From NCBI RefSeq assembly GCF_001427665.1, contig NZ_LMHC01000001.1, forward strand, positions 436,780-500,779: a DNA stretch of 64,000 nt, read 5' to 3'. How positions within the stretch are numbered: the first letter of the stretch is position 1; each line of letters starts with the position of its first letter. The position numbers and the translations under genes are program-made. A model generated the notes under the pieces. It worked only from the letters and a program-made list of their open reading frames with translations, made no database searches and was not told the DNA's origin. Origin of the DNA: Caulobacter sp. Root655. Its GTDB lineage: Bacteria; Pseudomonadota; Alphaproteobacteria; Caulobacterales; Caulobacteraceae. Below, in pieces: positions 7,850 through 16,056 of the stretch.

Positions 7850-7986
7850 GGCGGCGGGGAAGGGGCGTGACGCCGCGCCGCACCCAGCGCCCGAAATTTC
7901 ACCATCCGGCGAATCTGTGCGCCAGGGCCAAGCTTTGGTCGCCTTGCGCTGTTGCGGTGCAACATCGGTTTCACTAGATCAGGATC

Positions 7987-8616
7987 ATGGACGCCGCTCG
8001 CCTCGCCAAGGATACGCCCAAGTCGCTGAAGACCCGGGCGAGGATTCTCGACTGCGCCATGCGGCTGATCGCCGACATGGGCTACCACGCCGCGACCAAT
8101 CCGGTGATCGCCGATGCGGCGGGCCTGACGCGCGGGGCGATGCTCTACCATTTCCCGACCCGCGAGGCCCTGGTCGAGGCGGCCGTGGCCCACGTCCAGG
8201 CCGAGCGCTCGACCCTGTTCCGGGCCGCCGCCGACACCCTGCCGCCGGGGGGCGACGTCACCGAGCACGCCATCGACAGCTATTGGGACCTGCTGCACAG
8301 CGTGCCGTTCATGGCCTTCGCCGAGCTGGAGGCCGCCGGCCGCACCGACCCGGCGATCCACGCCCTGCTGGCCCCGGCCCAGGCCGAGTTCGACCGCGCC
8401 CAGGCCGGCGACCACTTCCTGAAGATCCTCCACGCGGGCGCCGGCCCGCGCTTCCAAGCCAGCCGGGATTTGGCGCGGTTCATGCTCGAGGGCCTGGCGC
8501 GGTCGACCCTGACCTATGACAGCGACGGGCGGCGGGAGCGGCTGCTGATGCTGATCAAGCGGGCGACGCACATGCTCAACCGCAAGGGCGACGTGCAGGA
8601 TCTTTGGCCGGACTGA
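7987..8616 (+). CDS. TetR family transcriptional regulator
   Basis: A 209-residue regulator. The N-terminal helix-turn-helix (about 15-62) reads TRARILDCAMRLIADMG then NPVIADAAGLTRGAMLYHF, the standard TetR recognition helix ending in LYHFPTREAL. The C-terminal two-thirds is the ligand-binding and dimerisation domain. It is divergent from the plcP-like gene across a 262-bp gap and could act on itself, that operon, or both. The ligand is unknown. Confidence 0.9.
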   Translation: MDAARLAKDTPKSLKTRARILDCAMRLIADMGYHAATNPVIADAAGLTRGAMLYHFPTREALVEAAVAHVQAERSTLFRAAADTLPPGGDVTEHAIDSYWDLLHSVPFMAFAELEAAGRTDPAIHALLAPAQAEFDRAQAGDHFLKILHAGAGPRFQASRDLARFMLEGLARSTLTYDSDGRRERLLMLIKRATHMLNRKGDVQDLWPD

Positions 8617-8624
8617 GGGGGGAC

Positions 8625-8822
8625 GGGGACATGCTCTCACTCCACGGCCTCAGCCGTAGTCACGCAGCGCTCGCCGTGAGTGCGCGTCCCCAACGGATCC
8701 GCTGACTCTGCTTCCAGGCCTGCCTTCAGGATTAGGGTTTGAGGCCGTGGACGCATTGGGGACACGCACTCACCCCACGTTCGTGGTCGATTTTCGAGGC
8801 CTTGCCGTGAGAGCATGTCCCC
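8625..8822. repeat. Large imperfect inverted repeat with GGGGACA/TGTCCCC ends
   Basis: The 198-bp element has perfect 16-bp termini GGGGACATGCTCTCAC (8625-8640) and GTGAGAGCATGTCCCC (8807-8822). Nested inner arms are at 8676-8693 and 8756-8773 (GTGAGTGCGCGTCCCCAA against TTGGGGACACGCACTCAC, one mismatch). It looks like two copies of a smaller GGGGACA-bounded unit in inverted orientation. It fills the gap between the TetR and GFA genes and carries no plausible gene. Confidence 0.75.
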
Positions 8823-8857
8823 GGCGGTCCACCGCCTGATCTTGGAGGAGACGCGGC

Positions 8858-9250
8858 ATGGACCGATTCACCGGCGGTTGCCTGTGCGGCGGCGTCCGGA
8901 TCGAGGCGTCGGGACGCCCGTACCGGGTCGGCGTTTGTCACTGTCTCGACTGTCGCAGGCATCACGGGGCGCTTTTTCACGCTTCCGCGGTGTTCCCTCA
9001 GGAGGCGGTGACGGTCGACGGTGAAACACGCGACTACGCCGGGCGGTTTTTCTGTCCCCGCTGCGGCTCGTCCGTTTTCGCGCGCTCCGCCGACGAGATC
9101 GAGGTGAACCTGGGATCTCTGGACGTCTCGGACCAGCTGAGGCCGACCTACGAACTCTGGACCGTCCGTCGCGAGTCCTGGCTGCCGCTGTTTCCGCTCA
9201 CGAGACGATACGAGCGCGATCGTGAGGCCACGGATCGCCTTGAGACGTAG
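8858..9250 (+). CDS. GFA family zinc protein (CENP-V/GFA domain)
   Basis: A 130-residue protein of the glutathione-dependent formaldehyde-activating (GFA) family. The zinc-binding cysteines are visible in GGCLCGGVRI (C8, C10), VCHCLDCRRHHG (C27, C29, C32) and FFCPRCGSSVF (C66, C69). The founding enzyme condenses formaldehyde with glutathione, but most small family members have no proven activity, and the fold mainly indicates thiol or zinc chemistry. GGAGGAG precedes the ATG. The 3' end is overlapped on the other strand only by the out-of-frame tail of the frameshifted gene next to it. Confidence 0.85.
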   Translation: MDRFTGGCLCGGVRIEASGRPYRVGVCHCLDCRRHHGALFHASAVFPQEAVTVDGETRDYAGRFFCPRCGSSVFARSADEIEVNLGSLDVSDQLRPTYELWTVRRESWLPLFPLTRRYERDREATDRLET

Positions 9251-9268
9251 GTCGCATGGACGGCGCGT

Positions 9269-9642
9269 TCACAATCGCCCACGTCGCCCGCCCTTGAGCT
9301 TGTCGAGGGCGCGGCGGGCGTGTTCGGCTTGAGCCGCCATGGGGGCGGGCGGGGCGGTGATCGCCGCCTTTTCAGGTCGGCCACGGCCTTGGTGGCGGTC
9401 AGGCCCGCCGCGGCGGCGTCGAGCATCGAGCCCGTGGCGGGCTTGGCGCGGCCGGCCGGGACGATCAGGGCCACCTTGCGGGCCACGGCGGCCAGGTCGC
9501 CTATGGCCTTGGCCTTGTCGCGGGCCCGGCGGATCTCGGCGGGGTCGTCGCTGGCGTCCAGGATCGCCCAGGCCGCGTCGAGGGCGGCCATCAGCTTGAG
9601 CTGCAGGGTCAGGCACCATGTGGGGATGTCGGTCTGGGTCAT
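9269..9642 (-). pseudogene. Conserved-looking small protein, probably frameshifted
   Basis: The reading frame starts MTQTDIPTWCLTLQLKLMAA at 9642 with an ordinary helical, Ala-rich sequence up to VADLK. There the minus strand reads CTGAAAAGG (A4 at 9369-9372). Staying in frame gives a Ser/Arg/Pro-rich tail running antisense into the GFA gene, whereas the -1 frame continues as AAITAPPAPMAAQAEHARR and DKLKGGRRGRL with a stop at 9269, which looks like the true end. One extra A would join them (DLKKAAITAPP). It may be a recent homopolymer deletion, a sequencing error or programmed slippage. No family recognised. Confidence 0.55.
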
Positions 9643-9760
9643 GCCCCTAGGATGGGGCCGCCCCGGAAGGTGGGGACGGGAAACGTGCGTTTTTGTGTAA
9701 GGCGTTGAATTTGTTCGAGTCGTGAACGCGCGGCGCGGGGATAGAGCGCGGTCCGACGGC

Positions 9761-9788
9761 TGGGGACAGGCCCATGGGCCTGTCCCCA
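9761..9788. repeat. Perfect 28-bp palindrome, GGGGACA family
   Basis: The sequence is an exact palindrome bounded by TGGGGACAGGCC and GGCCTGTCCCCA, with CATG at the centre. It lies between the frameshifted gene and the 3' end of the exported aminotransferase gene. It shares its ends with elements at 8625-8822, 17329-17354 and 55611-55636. Confidence 0.85.
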
Positions 9789-9841
9789 AACATGGCAGGG
9801 CTGTGGATAACTTCTGTGCGTGTCCCCGGCCCTTTCCCCGA

Positions 9842-10969
9842 TCAGGCCTTCAGCGCCCTCGGCAGCACCTCGGCGAAGATATCCAGCTCCGCCGGGCTGG
9901 CCGTGCCCACCCGGATCCAGGTCGGATGGCGCGGGCTGTCGAACACCCGCACCTCGACGCCCAGCCCGGCCAGGGTCTTCTGGAACGCCAGGTTCGGCTT
10001 GCCGCAGTCCACGAACACATAGGTGCCGTGCGACGGCAGGAACTTGAGGCCGTTGGCCTGGCAGATCGCGTAGATCTTCTGGCGGCAGCCTTCCAGATAG
10101 GCCTTGGTCCCGGCCAGGTAGGCGGGGTCGCCGTAGCAGGCCAGGGCGGCGGCCAGGCCGGGGCGGCCCTTGTGGGTCGGGATCAGGCTCTTCAGCTGCT
10201 TGATCCGCGCCGGCTGGGCGATGACGAAGCCCACCCGCAGCCCGGCCATGCCATAGACCTTGGAGAAGGTGCGGGCCACGACCACGTCGTGACCGGCCCG
10301 CACCAGGTCGACCATCGAATGGACCGCCGGGTCGGGGCTGATCTCGATATAGGCCTCGTCGACGATGACCGGCGCGGTCTTGGCGGTCTCCACGCAGAAG
10401 GCGCGCAAGAGCGCCGGGTCGAGCAGCAGGCCGGTCGGGTTGTTGGGATTGCAGACATAGACGGCGCCGGCCCCTTTCGACCGGGCGGCCAGGGCCGGGA
10501 GGTCGATCTGCTGGTCGGCGGCCAGCGGGACCCAGTCGAGCCTGGCCCCCTGGCGCTCGGCATAGAGCAGGGGCGTGGCGTAGCTGGGTTGCGGCGAGAC
10601 GATCGGACCCTTCGCGCTGAAGGCGGTCGACAGCAGCGACAGCGCCTCCAGCGAGCCGTTGCACAGCCCGACCTGGTCGGGGCGGACGCCCTCGCGCTTG
10701 GCGATGGCCTCGACCAGCGGCGGCTCCAGCGACCAGGCGTAGTAGGCGGCTTCGTCCATGGCCTTGATCGCCGCGCGACGGGCGGCGGGGCTGGGGCCGT
10801 AGGGGTTCTCGGTGACGCCCAGGTGGGCGCGGATGGCCGGCGGGGCCTTGGGGTCGACCGAGGTCTCGGCCGCGTTGGCCAGACCGGGGGCCAGGCCCGG
10901 GGCCAGGCCGGGCGCGAGCGCCGCGCCGCCGATCAACAGTCCAAAGGCCGTGCGCCGCGTCGTATCCAT
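9842..10969 (-). CDS. Tat-exported PLP aminotransferase, histidinol-phosphate aminotransferase-like
   Basis: A 375-residue fold-type I aminotransferase. PLP contacts visible are VCNPNNPTG, IVDEAYIE and the Schiff-base lysine in RTFSKVYGMAGLRVGF. Unusually, it begins with a twin-arginine signal (MDTTRRTAFGLLIGGAAL) and a threefold APGL repeat before NAAE, so the folded, cofactor-loaded enzyme is predicted to be exported to the periplasm. Export argues against a role in cytosolic histidine synthesis; a periplasmic amino-acid transamination is possible but unproven. An Lrp/AsnC regulator lies 63 bp upstream on the same strand and may share its transcript. Confidence 0.8.
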   Translation of the reverse strand: MDTTRRTAFGLLIGGAALAPGLAPGLAPGLANAAETSVDPKAPPAIRAHLGVTENPYGPSPAARRAAIKAMDEAAYYAWSLEPPLVEAIAKREGVRPDQVGLCNGSLEALSLLSTAFSAKGPIVSPQPSYATPLLYAERQGARLDWVPLAADQQIDLPALAARSKGAGAVYVCNPNNPTGLLLDPALLRAFCVETAKTAPVIVDEAYIEISPDPAVHSMVDLVRAGHDVVVARTFSKVYGMAGLRVGFVIAQPARIKQLKSLIPTHKGRPGLAAALACYGDPAYLAGTKAYLEGCRQKIYAICQANGLKFLPSHGTYVFVDCGKPNLAFQKTLAGLGVEVRVFDSPRHPTWIRVGTASPAELDIFAEVLPRALKA

Positions 10970-11032
10970 GGTTCCGCTCCTATCGTCGCCCGGTCCGTAG
11001 AGGGAGGACGTGACACGTTCGCGACGGGCCGC

Positions 11033-11500
11033 TCAAGACGTCTGGATCGGCAGGGCGGTGGTGAACTTGATCTGCTCCATGGCGAAGCTGGAACTGACGT
11101 CGGTGAGCGGGGCGGTGGCGATCAGCCGGCGGTAGAAGCGGTCATAGGCGGCGATGTCGCGGACCACGACCTTGAGCAGGTAATCGACGTCGCCGCTCAT
11201 CCGGTAGAACTCGATCACCTCGGGCAGGGCCTTGGCTCCGGCCGCGAAGCTCGCCAACCATTCCTCGTCGTGACGGCCGGTCTTCACCGCCACGAACACC
11301 GTCAGCGACAGGTCCAGGGCCTCGCGATCGATCAGGGCGACGCGGGCGGTGATCACCCCGCTGTCCTGCAGGCGCTTGACCCGCTTCCAGCACGGGGTCT
11401 GCGACAGCCCGACCCGCTCGGCCAGTTCGGCGATCGGCGTGGTGGCGTCCTGCTGCAGGATGGCCAACAGGCGGCGATCGATCTGATCCAGTGAAATCAT
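11033..11500 (-). CDS. Lrp/AsnC family transcriptional regulator
   Basis: A 155-residue regulator with an N-terminal winged helix-turn-helix (LDQIDRRLLAILQQDATTPIAELAERV then GLSQTPCWKRVKRLQ) and a C-terminal RAM ligand-binding domain (about 70-145) containing EVIEFYRMSGDVDYLLKVVV. Family members respond to amino acids. It is upstream of, and co-oriented with, the exported aminotransferase and divergent from a small membrane protein. The intergenic DNA has ATTCTCT and AGAGAACAGAAT as loosely inverted arms (about 11500-11535) that could be its own operator. The sequence is similar in style to Lrp-like activators of amino-acid degradation genes. Confidence 0.9.
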   Translation of the reverse strand: MISLDQIDRRLLAILQQDATTPIAELAERVGLSQTPCWKRVKRLQDSGVITARVALIDREALDLSLTVFVAVKTGRHDEEWLASFAAGAKALPEVIEFYRMSGDVDYLLKVVVRDIAAYDRFYRRLIATAPLTDVSSSFAMEQIKFTTALPIQTS

Positions 11501-11621
11501 TCTCTAAGCATGCTCGTGAAGAGAACAGAATTCTCTATACCTGCCACGAGACCGCGTCTGAGACCATGTCATTCTCGCGAACAGGTCCATCATGGAGCCC
11601 GTGCATTCTCGAGGATTTTCC

Positions 11622-11882
11622 ATGTTCGACGCCTTCACCCGCCATCCGCGTTCGGTCGACGAGACCTATGGCGAGCACATGGCCATGGCCTGGAGCTTCG
11701 CCTTCCCGATGTTGCTGGGCGGCGCGGCGTGCTTCGTCCACGGGATCTTCCCGTTCCTGTTCGAGACCACGGGCAGCCGCTGCGTGAAGCGGCTGCACGA
11801 ACGCCTCGACCGGCGCGGACGCCACGCCCAGACCCAGACCGCGCCCCAGGGCGGCTGGTCGGCCTTCGACGCGGTGATCTGA
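11622..11882 (+). CDS. Small membrane protein, DUF6356-like
   Basis: An 86-residue protein starting MFDAFTRHPRSVDETYGEHM, with a hydrophobic central segment (FAFPMLLGGAACFVHGIFPFLF) and a C-terminal TGSRCVKRLHERL. This matches the DUF6356 pattern of short membrane proteins common in caulobacters, with unknown role. ATG 11622 is chosen because GAGG lies eight bases upstream; an in-frame ATG at 11592 has no such signal. It is divergent from the Lrp-type regulator. Confidence 0.75.
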   Translation: MFDAFTRHPRSVDETYGEHMAMAWSFAFPMLLGGAACFVHGIFPFLFETTGSRCVKRLHERLDRRGRHAQTQTAPQGGWSAFDAVI

Positions 11883-11890
11883 CCGAACCT

Positions 11891-12029
11891 AGTCCTCCCC
11901 TCCGGGGGGAGGTGTCGGCGAAGCCGACGGTGGGGGAAGGGTCGGCCGACGGCCAGGCCCGGGATAGTCGACCCCCAAAACTCCCCCCACCGATCGCTGC
12001 GCGATCGCCTCCCCCACAGGGGGAGGACT
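11891..12029. repeat. Paired hairpin repeat, CCTCCCCC family (copy 1)
   Basis: The ends AGTCCTCCCC (11891-11900) and GGGGAGGACT (12020-12029) are inverted copies. Inside are a hairpin with TGTCGGCGAAGCCGACGG on the left and one with CGATCGCTGCGCGATCG on the right. The same layout recurs at 61275-61388 with different small loops. It occupies the gap between the DUF6356-like gene and the permease. Confidence 0.8.
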
Positions 12030-12163
12030 GAGCAGGAAGCGACCCCGCCTGTAACGCTGGCTGCACACGCTTGTCAGAAAAGGTCGCGGGCGGAGCATAA
12101 TCCTCCCTCTTGGCGACATGGCGTCGCTGGCCCATGGTCCGCTCCGAGAGTCGGGAGGACCGC

Positions 12164-13582
12164 ATGAGTTTCTGGACGCGCCGCAAGGCGATCGACACCG
12201 CCGCCGGCGATCCGGCCCACGCCCTGAAGAAGACGCTGAGCTGGTACCACCTGGTCGCCCTGGGGGTCGGGGCCATCGTCGGCACCGGCATCTACACCCT
12301 GACCGGGGTCGGGGCCGGGCTGGCGGGGCCGGGGGTGATCCTGTCGTTCCTGATCGCCGGGGCGGTCTGCGCCTGCGCGGCCCTGTGCTACGCCGAGCTG
12401 TCGACGATGATCCCGGCCTCGGGCAGCGCCTACACCTACAGCTACGTGGCCATGGGCGAACCGGTGGCCTGGTTCGTCGGCTGGAGCCTGATCCTCGAAT
12501 ACACCCTGGTCTGCGCGGCCGTGGCGGTGGGCTGGTCGGCCCACGCCCAGGGCCTGTTCCAGATGATGGGCTTTCCGCACGTCCTGCTGGCCGGGCCGCA
12601 CCAGGGCGGCATCGTCAACCTGCCGGCGGTGATCATCTCGTTCGCCGTCGCGGGGCTGCTGGCCCTGGGCACCAAGGAGAGCGCCACGGTCAATATGGTG
12701 CTGGTGGCGATCAAGATCCTGGCCCTGGCCGCCTTCGTGGTCCTGACCCTGCCGGTGTTCGACGCCAGCCACTTCACGCCGTTCATGCCCAACGGCTTCG
12801 CCGCGACCCCGGGCCCCGACGGGGTCAAGGTCGGGGTGATGGCCGCCGCCAGCCTGATCTTCTTCGCCTTCTACGGCTTCGACGCGGTGTCGACCGCCGC
12901 CGAGGAGACCAAGAACCCCAAGCGCGACCTGACCATCGGCATCGTCGGCTCGATGCTGGTCTGCACGCTGATCTACATGGTCGTCGCCGCCGTCGCGATC
13001 GGCGCCTCGCGGGCCGAGGTGTTCTCCAAGAGCGAGGCCCCGCTGGTCTTCATCCTGGAGACCCTGAAATATCCGAGGATGGCCCAGCTGGTTGCTCTCG
13101 CCGCGGTGGTTGCCCTGCCGACCGTGATCCTGGCCTTCATGTATGGCCAGAGCCGGATCTTCTTCGTGATGGCTCGCGACGGCCTGCTGCCGGCCGGCCT
13201 GGCACGCGTCAACGCCAAGACCGGCACGCCGGTGCTGATGACTCTGCTGACCGGGGCCCTGTCGGCTCTGCTGTCGGGCCTGCTGTCGCTGAAGGATATC
13301 GCCGAGCTGGCCAATGCCGGCACCCTGGCGGCCTTCATCGCCGTGGGGCTGTCGGTGATCATCCTGCGGGTGCGCGACCCGGGCCGCGTCCGGGTGTTCT
13401 CGACGCCGATCTGGCAGGTGGTGGCCCCGGGCGCGATCCTCGGCTGCCTCTACCTGTTCTCCAGCTTGCCGCTGAAGACCCAGACCTACTTCCTCTACGC
13501 CCACGCGATCGGGTTCGCGGTCTATTTCCTGTACGGCGTGCGACGCAGTGTCCTCGCGCGGAGTGAGGCTTCCAGGGTGTAG
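12164..13582 (+). CDS. APC family amino-acid permease
   Basis: A 472-residue inner-membrane transporter of the CAT subgroup. The N-terminal signature KKTLSWYHLVALGVGAIVGT and GIYTLTGVGAGLAGPG (TM1 with the unwound substrate site) and the AELSTMIPASGSAYTYSY motif of TM3 are typical. About 12-14 hydrophobic helices follow, with FYGFDAVSTAAEETKNPKRD marking TM6 and the following loop. Substrates in this subgroup are cationic or neutral amino acids. The ATG at 12164 has GGAGG five bases upstream; the ORF extends to 12110 without support. The gene is not obviously in an operon. Confidence 0.92.
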   Translation: MSFWTRRKAIDTAAGDPAHALKKTLSWYHLVALGVGAIVGTGIYTLTGVGAGLAGPGVILSFLIAGAVCACAALCYAELSTMIPASGSAYTYSYVAMGEPVAWFVGWSLILEYTLVCAAVAVGWSAHAQGLFQMMGFPHVLLAGPHQGGIVNLPAVIISFAVAGLLALGTKESATVNMVLVAIKILALAAFVVLTLPVFDASHFTPFMPNGFAATPGPDGVKVGVMAAASLIFFAFYGFDAVSTAAEETKNPKRDLTIGIVGSMLVCTLIYMVVAAVAIGASRAEVFSKSEAPLVFILETLKYPRMAQLVALAAVVALPTVILAFMYGQSRIFFVMARDGLLPAGLARVNAKTGTPVLMTLLTGALSALLSGLLSLKDIAELANAGTLAAFIAVGLSVIILRVRDPGRVRVFSTPIWQVVAPGAILGCLYLFSSLPLKTQTYFLYAHAIGFAVYFLYGVRRSVLARSEASRV

Positions 13583-13618
13583 AACGGGAGTCTCACGACC
13601 GTATCGCCCTGGGGGAAC

Positions 13619-15883
13619 ATGGCGCGTCTCGTCCGACCTGGATTCGTGCGGCCGACCCTCTGCCTGCTGTTGGCGGCGCCGTTGGTCGCCTGTGGCGGCG
13701 GGGGCGGCGGCGGTTCGGGGCCGACGCCGACCGTGGTCGCGCCCCCGCCGGTGGTTCCATCGCCCCCCCCGCCGCCGCCTCCGCCGCCGCCTATTCCCAG
13801 CGCCAGCAGCGCCGAATACCAGCGTAGCTGGGGGCTGGCGGCCATTCATGCCGACGCCGCCTACGCCAAGGGCGCGACCGGCCAGGGGGTCACCGTGGCG
13901 GTGGTCGATACCGGCGTCGACGGCTCGCGGCCCGACCTGGTCGGGGCCGTCTCGGCGGATTCCGTCGACATCATCGGCGCGCGCGGCGTTCCGGTCGGCA
14001 CGGACCGCCACGCCACCCGGGTGGCCGCGGTCATCGCCGCGCGGTTCGACGGCGCGGGCGCGGTCGGCGTGGCCTATGAGGCCGGCATCCTGTCGATCCG
14101 GGCCGACGACGCCGCCAACGCCACGGTCGAATGCCCCGACTGCGTGTTCGGATCGGCCGACCTGGCCCGCGCCCTGGACTATGCGGTGTCCAAGGGGGCC
14201 AGGGTGGTCAACCTGTCGCTGGGCGGCGATGCGCCTCTGGGCGCGTCCTTCGAGGCGGCCCTGGCGCGCGCCACCGCCGCCGGGGTGGTGGTGGCCGCCT
14301 CCGCCGGCAACGACAGCCTGGCCAACCCCGACTGGCCGGCCCGCTACGCGACCGACCCGCGCTTCTCCGGCGCGGTGATCGCCGTCGGCGCCCTGGCCCA
14401 GACCGGAGCCCTGGCCAGTTTCTCCAACAAGGCCGGCGTCGCGGCCAACGGCTACATCGCCGCGCCGGGCGAGAGCCTGGCCACCGATTGCAGCGGCGCG
14501 AACTGCGCGGTGGTTTCCGGAACCTCGTTCTCCGCGCCGCACGTCTCGGGCGCCCTGGCGCTGCTGCTGCAGACCTTCCCCAACATCTCGGGGCGCGACG
14601 CGGTCGATATCCTGCTGCGCACGGCCGCCGACATCGGCCCGACGGGAACCGATTCGACCTATGGCCGGGGGGCGCTGGACCTGGCCCGGGCCTTCGCGCC
14701 GGTGGGGACCAGCAGCCTGCCCCTGGCCGGCGGCGAGACGACGGCGATCGTCGATCCGGGCGTCGGCGCCACGGCGACCGCCGCCTTCGGCTCGGCGCTG
14801 CGCCGGACCGACGGCCTCCGGACCGTGATCCGCGACGACTATCAGCGTCTCTTCCAGGTCAATCTCGCCGACGGCCTGCCGGGTGAGCGCCGGGCGGGCC
14901 TGCAGGCGCCGCCGATCCAGACCGCCAGCGACGTGGTGCTGGGCGGACCCGCCCTGGGCGGCCTGACCCTGGCCGTCTCGGTCGAGGCGCCGGTGTTCGA
15001 GGAGCGCCCGCACGATCCCGAGCCGTCACGGGCCCTGGGCCCCCAGCCGATGCGTTCGGTCCGGCTGCAAGGCGGTTTCGGCCGGCTGAGCCTGTCGACC
15101 TGGAGCGGCGAGGGCGGGGCCGCCGCCCCGGCCGGCGCCGCCGGCCGCGACGCCTTTCAGCTGGTCGCCCGCCCCGACCGGACGACCCAGGGCGCCCTGC
15201 GGTTCGGCCGCTTCGCCCTGCTGGCCGAACAGGGCTCGGCCCATCCGCGCCAGCCCTTGCAACTCACCGAAATCGAGGGCTCGGCTTACGCCTCGGCCAC
15301 CGGCATGGTGCGGATCGGCGAGGCGATGATCAGCCTGACCGGCGGGGCGCTGGACGAACCCCTGGGCCCGCTGGGCTCCTACCTGACGCCCGGCGCCACC
15401 CTGGCCATGCCGGCCCGCACCCGTTTCGGGGCGGTGGCGTTCGACCTGTCGCCGAGACCGGGCCTGTCGCTGCGAGCCACGCTCTCGGTCGGCCGGACGG
15501 CGGTGGATGGCCGCCTGCTGGACCTGGACGACGCCGTCAGCAGCGCCTGGAGCCTGGCCGCCGGCCTCGATTGCCGCCTGGTCGGCTGGACCTGCTCGCG
15601 GTTGACCTTCGAGGTGGCCCAGCCCCTGCGGATCGAGCGCGGCCGCTTCCAGGCCACCCTGGCCGACGTGCCCCTGGCCTATGACGACCCCCTGACCTTC
15701 TCGACCCGCCGCTTCAGCGCCGCGCCCGGCGGCCGGGAGGTCGACCTCGATCTGGGCCTGGAGCAAGGCTTCGGGCCGCTGCGGACGCTGAGCGTGCGCA
15801 CCAGCCTGACCCTGCAGCCCGGCCACCAGGCCGACGCCGGGCCGGAGGTGGGCGCCATCGCCACCTGGCGGTCGCGGTTCTAG
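13619..15883 (+). CDS. Subtilisin-family (S8) lipoprotein with autotransporter-like C-terminus
   Basis: A 754-residue protein. Residues 1-25 form a lipoprotein signal (LLLAAPLVAC, Cys25 lipidated), followed by Gly- and Pro-rich linkers (26-60). The S8 domain (about 65-355) has the full catalytic set: D97 (AVVDTGVDG), H131 (DRHATRVA), oxyanion N231 (AGND) and S303 (GTSFSAPHVSG). The last about 350 residues are rich in alternating hydrophobic strands and end in an aromatic (TWRSRF), as expected of an outer-membrane barrel. This lipidated protease plus barrel plan is that of NalP and SphB1, which release other surface proteins. The barrel assignment is by composition only. Confidence 0.85.
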   Translation: MARLVRPGFVRPTLCLLLAAPLVACGGGGGGGSGPTPTVVAPPPVVPSPPPPPPPPPPIPSASSAEYQRSWGLAAIHADAAYAKGATGQGVTVAVVDTGVDGSRPDLVGAVSADSVDIIGARGVPVGTDRHATRVAAVIAARFDGAGAVGVAYEAGILSIRADDAANATVECPDCVFGSADLARALDYAVSKGARVVNLSLGGDAPLGASFEAALARATAAGVVVAASAGNDSLANPDWPARYATDPRFSGAVIAVGALAQTGALASFSNKAGVAANGYIAAPGESLATDCSGANCAVVSGTSFSAPHVSGALALLLQTFPNISGRDAVDILLRTAADIGPTGTDSTYGRGALDLARAFAPVGTSSLPLAGGETTAIVDPGVGATATAAFGSALRRTDGLRTVIRDDYQRLFQVNLADGLPGERRAGLQAPPIQTASDVVLGGPALGGLTLAVSVEAPVFEERPHDPEPSRALGPQPMRSVRLQGGFGRLSLSTWSGEGGAAAPAGAAGRDAFQLVARPDRTTQGALRFGRFALLAEQGSAHPRQPLQLTEIEGSAYASATGMVRIGEAMISLTGGALDEPLGPLGSYLTPGATLAMPARTRFGAVAFDLSPRPGLSLRATLSVGRTAVDGRLLDLDDAVSSAWSLAAGLDCRLVGWTCSRLTFEVAQPLRIERGRFQATLADVPLAYDDPLTFSTRRFSAAPGGREVDLDLGLEQGFGPLRTLSVRTSLTLQPGHQADAGPEVGAIATWRSRF

Positions 15884-15928
15884 GGCGCTTCTGGCTGCTG
15901 GGTCAGTCCGCGACCCATCTTCTTGACC

Positions 15929-16056
15929 CGTCATTCCCGCCCTTGTGGCGGGAACCCCTGGTTCAGCTGACGGTGAGACGCCTTGGCGCGCTGGCGCGCC
16001 ACACCCCTGCGCCTGCGGCGGACAGAGAGGTTCCCGCCACAAGGGCGGGAATGACG
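15929..16056. repeat. Inverted repeat with perfect 28-bp arms (CGTCATTCCCGCC family)
   Basis: The arms 15929-15956 and 16029-16056 are exact reverse complements beginning CGTCATTCCCGCCCTTG, separated by 72 bp that themselves contain short inverted pieces (TTGGCGCGCTGGCGCGCC). It lies after the protease gene and before the acyl-CoA dehydrogenase. Arms this exact suggest a recent or conserved mobile palindrome rather than an ordinary terminator. Confidence 0.8.

Noticed and set aside
12074..15013. 979-codon minus-strand open frame
   Set aside because: Antisense to the permease and protease genes, both with full motifs; Arg/Gly/Gln/His-rich shadow.
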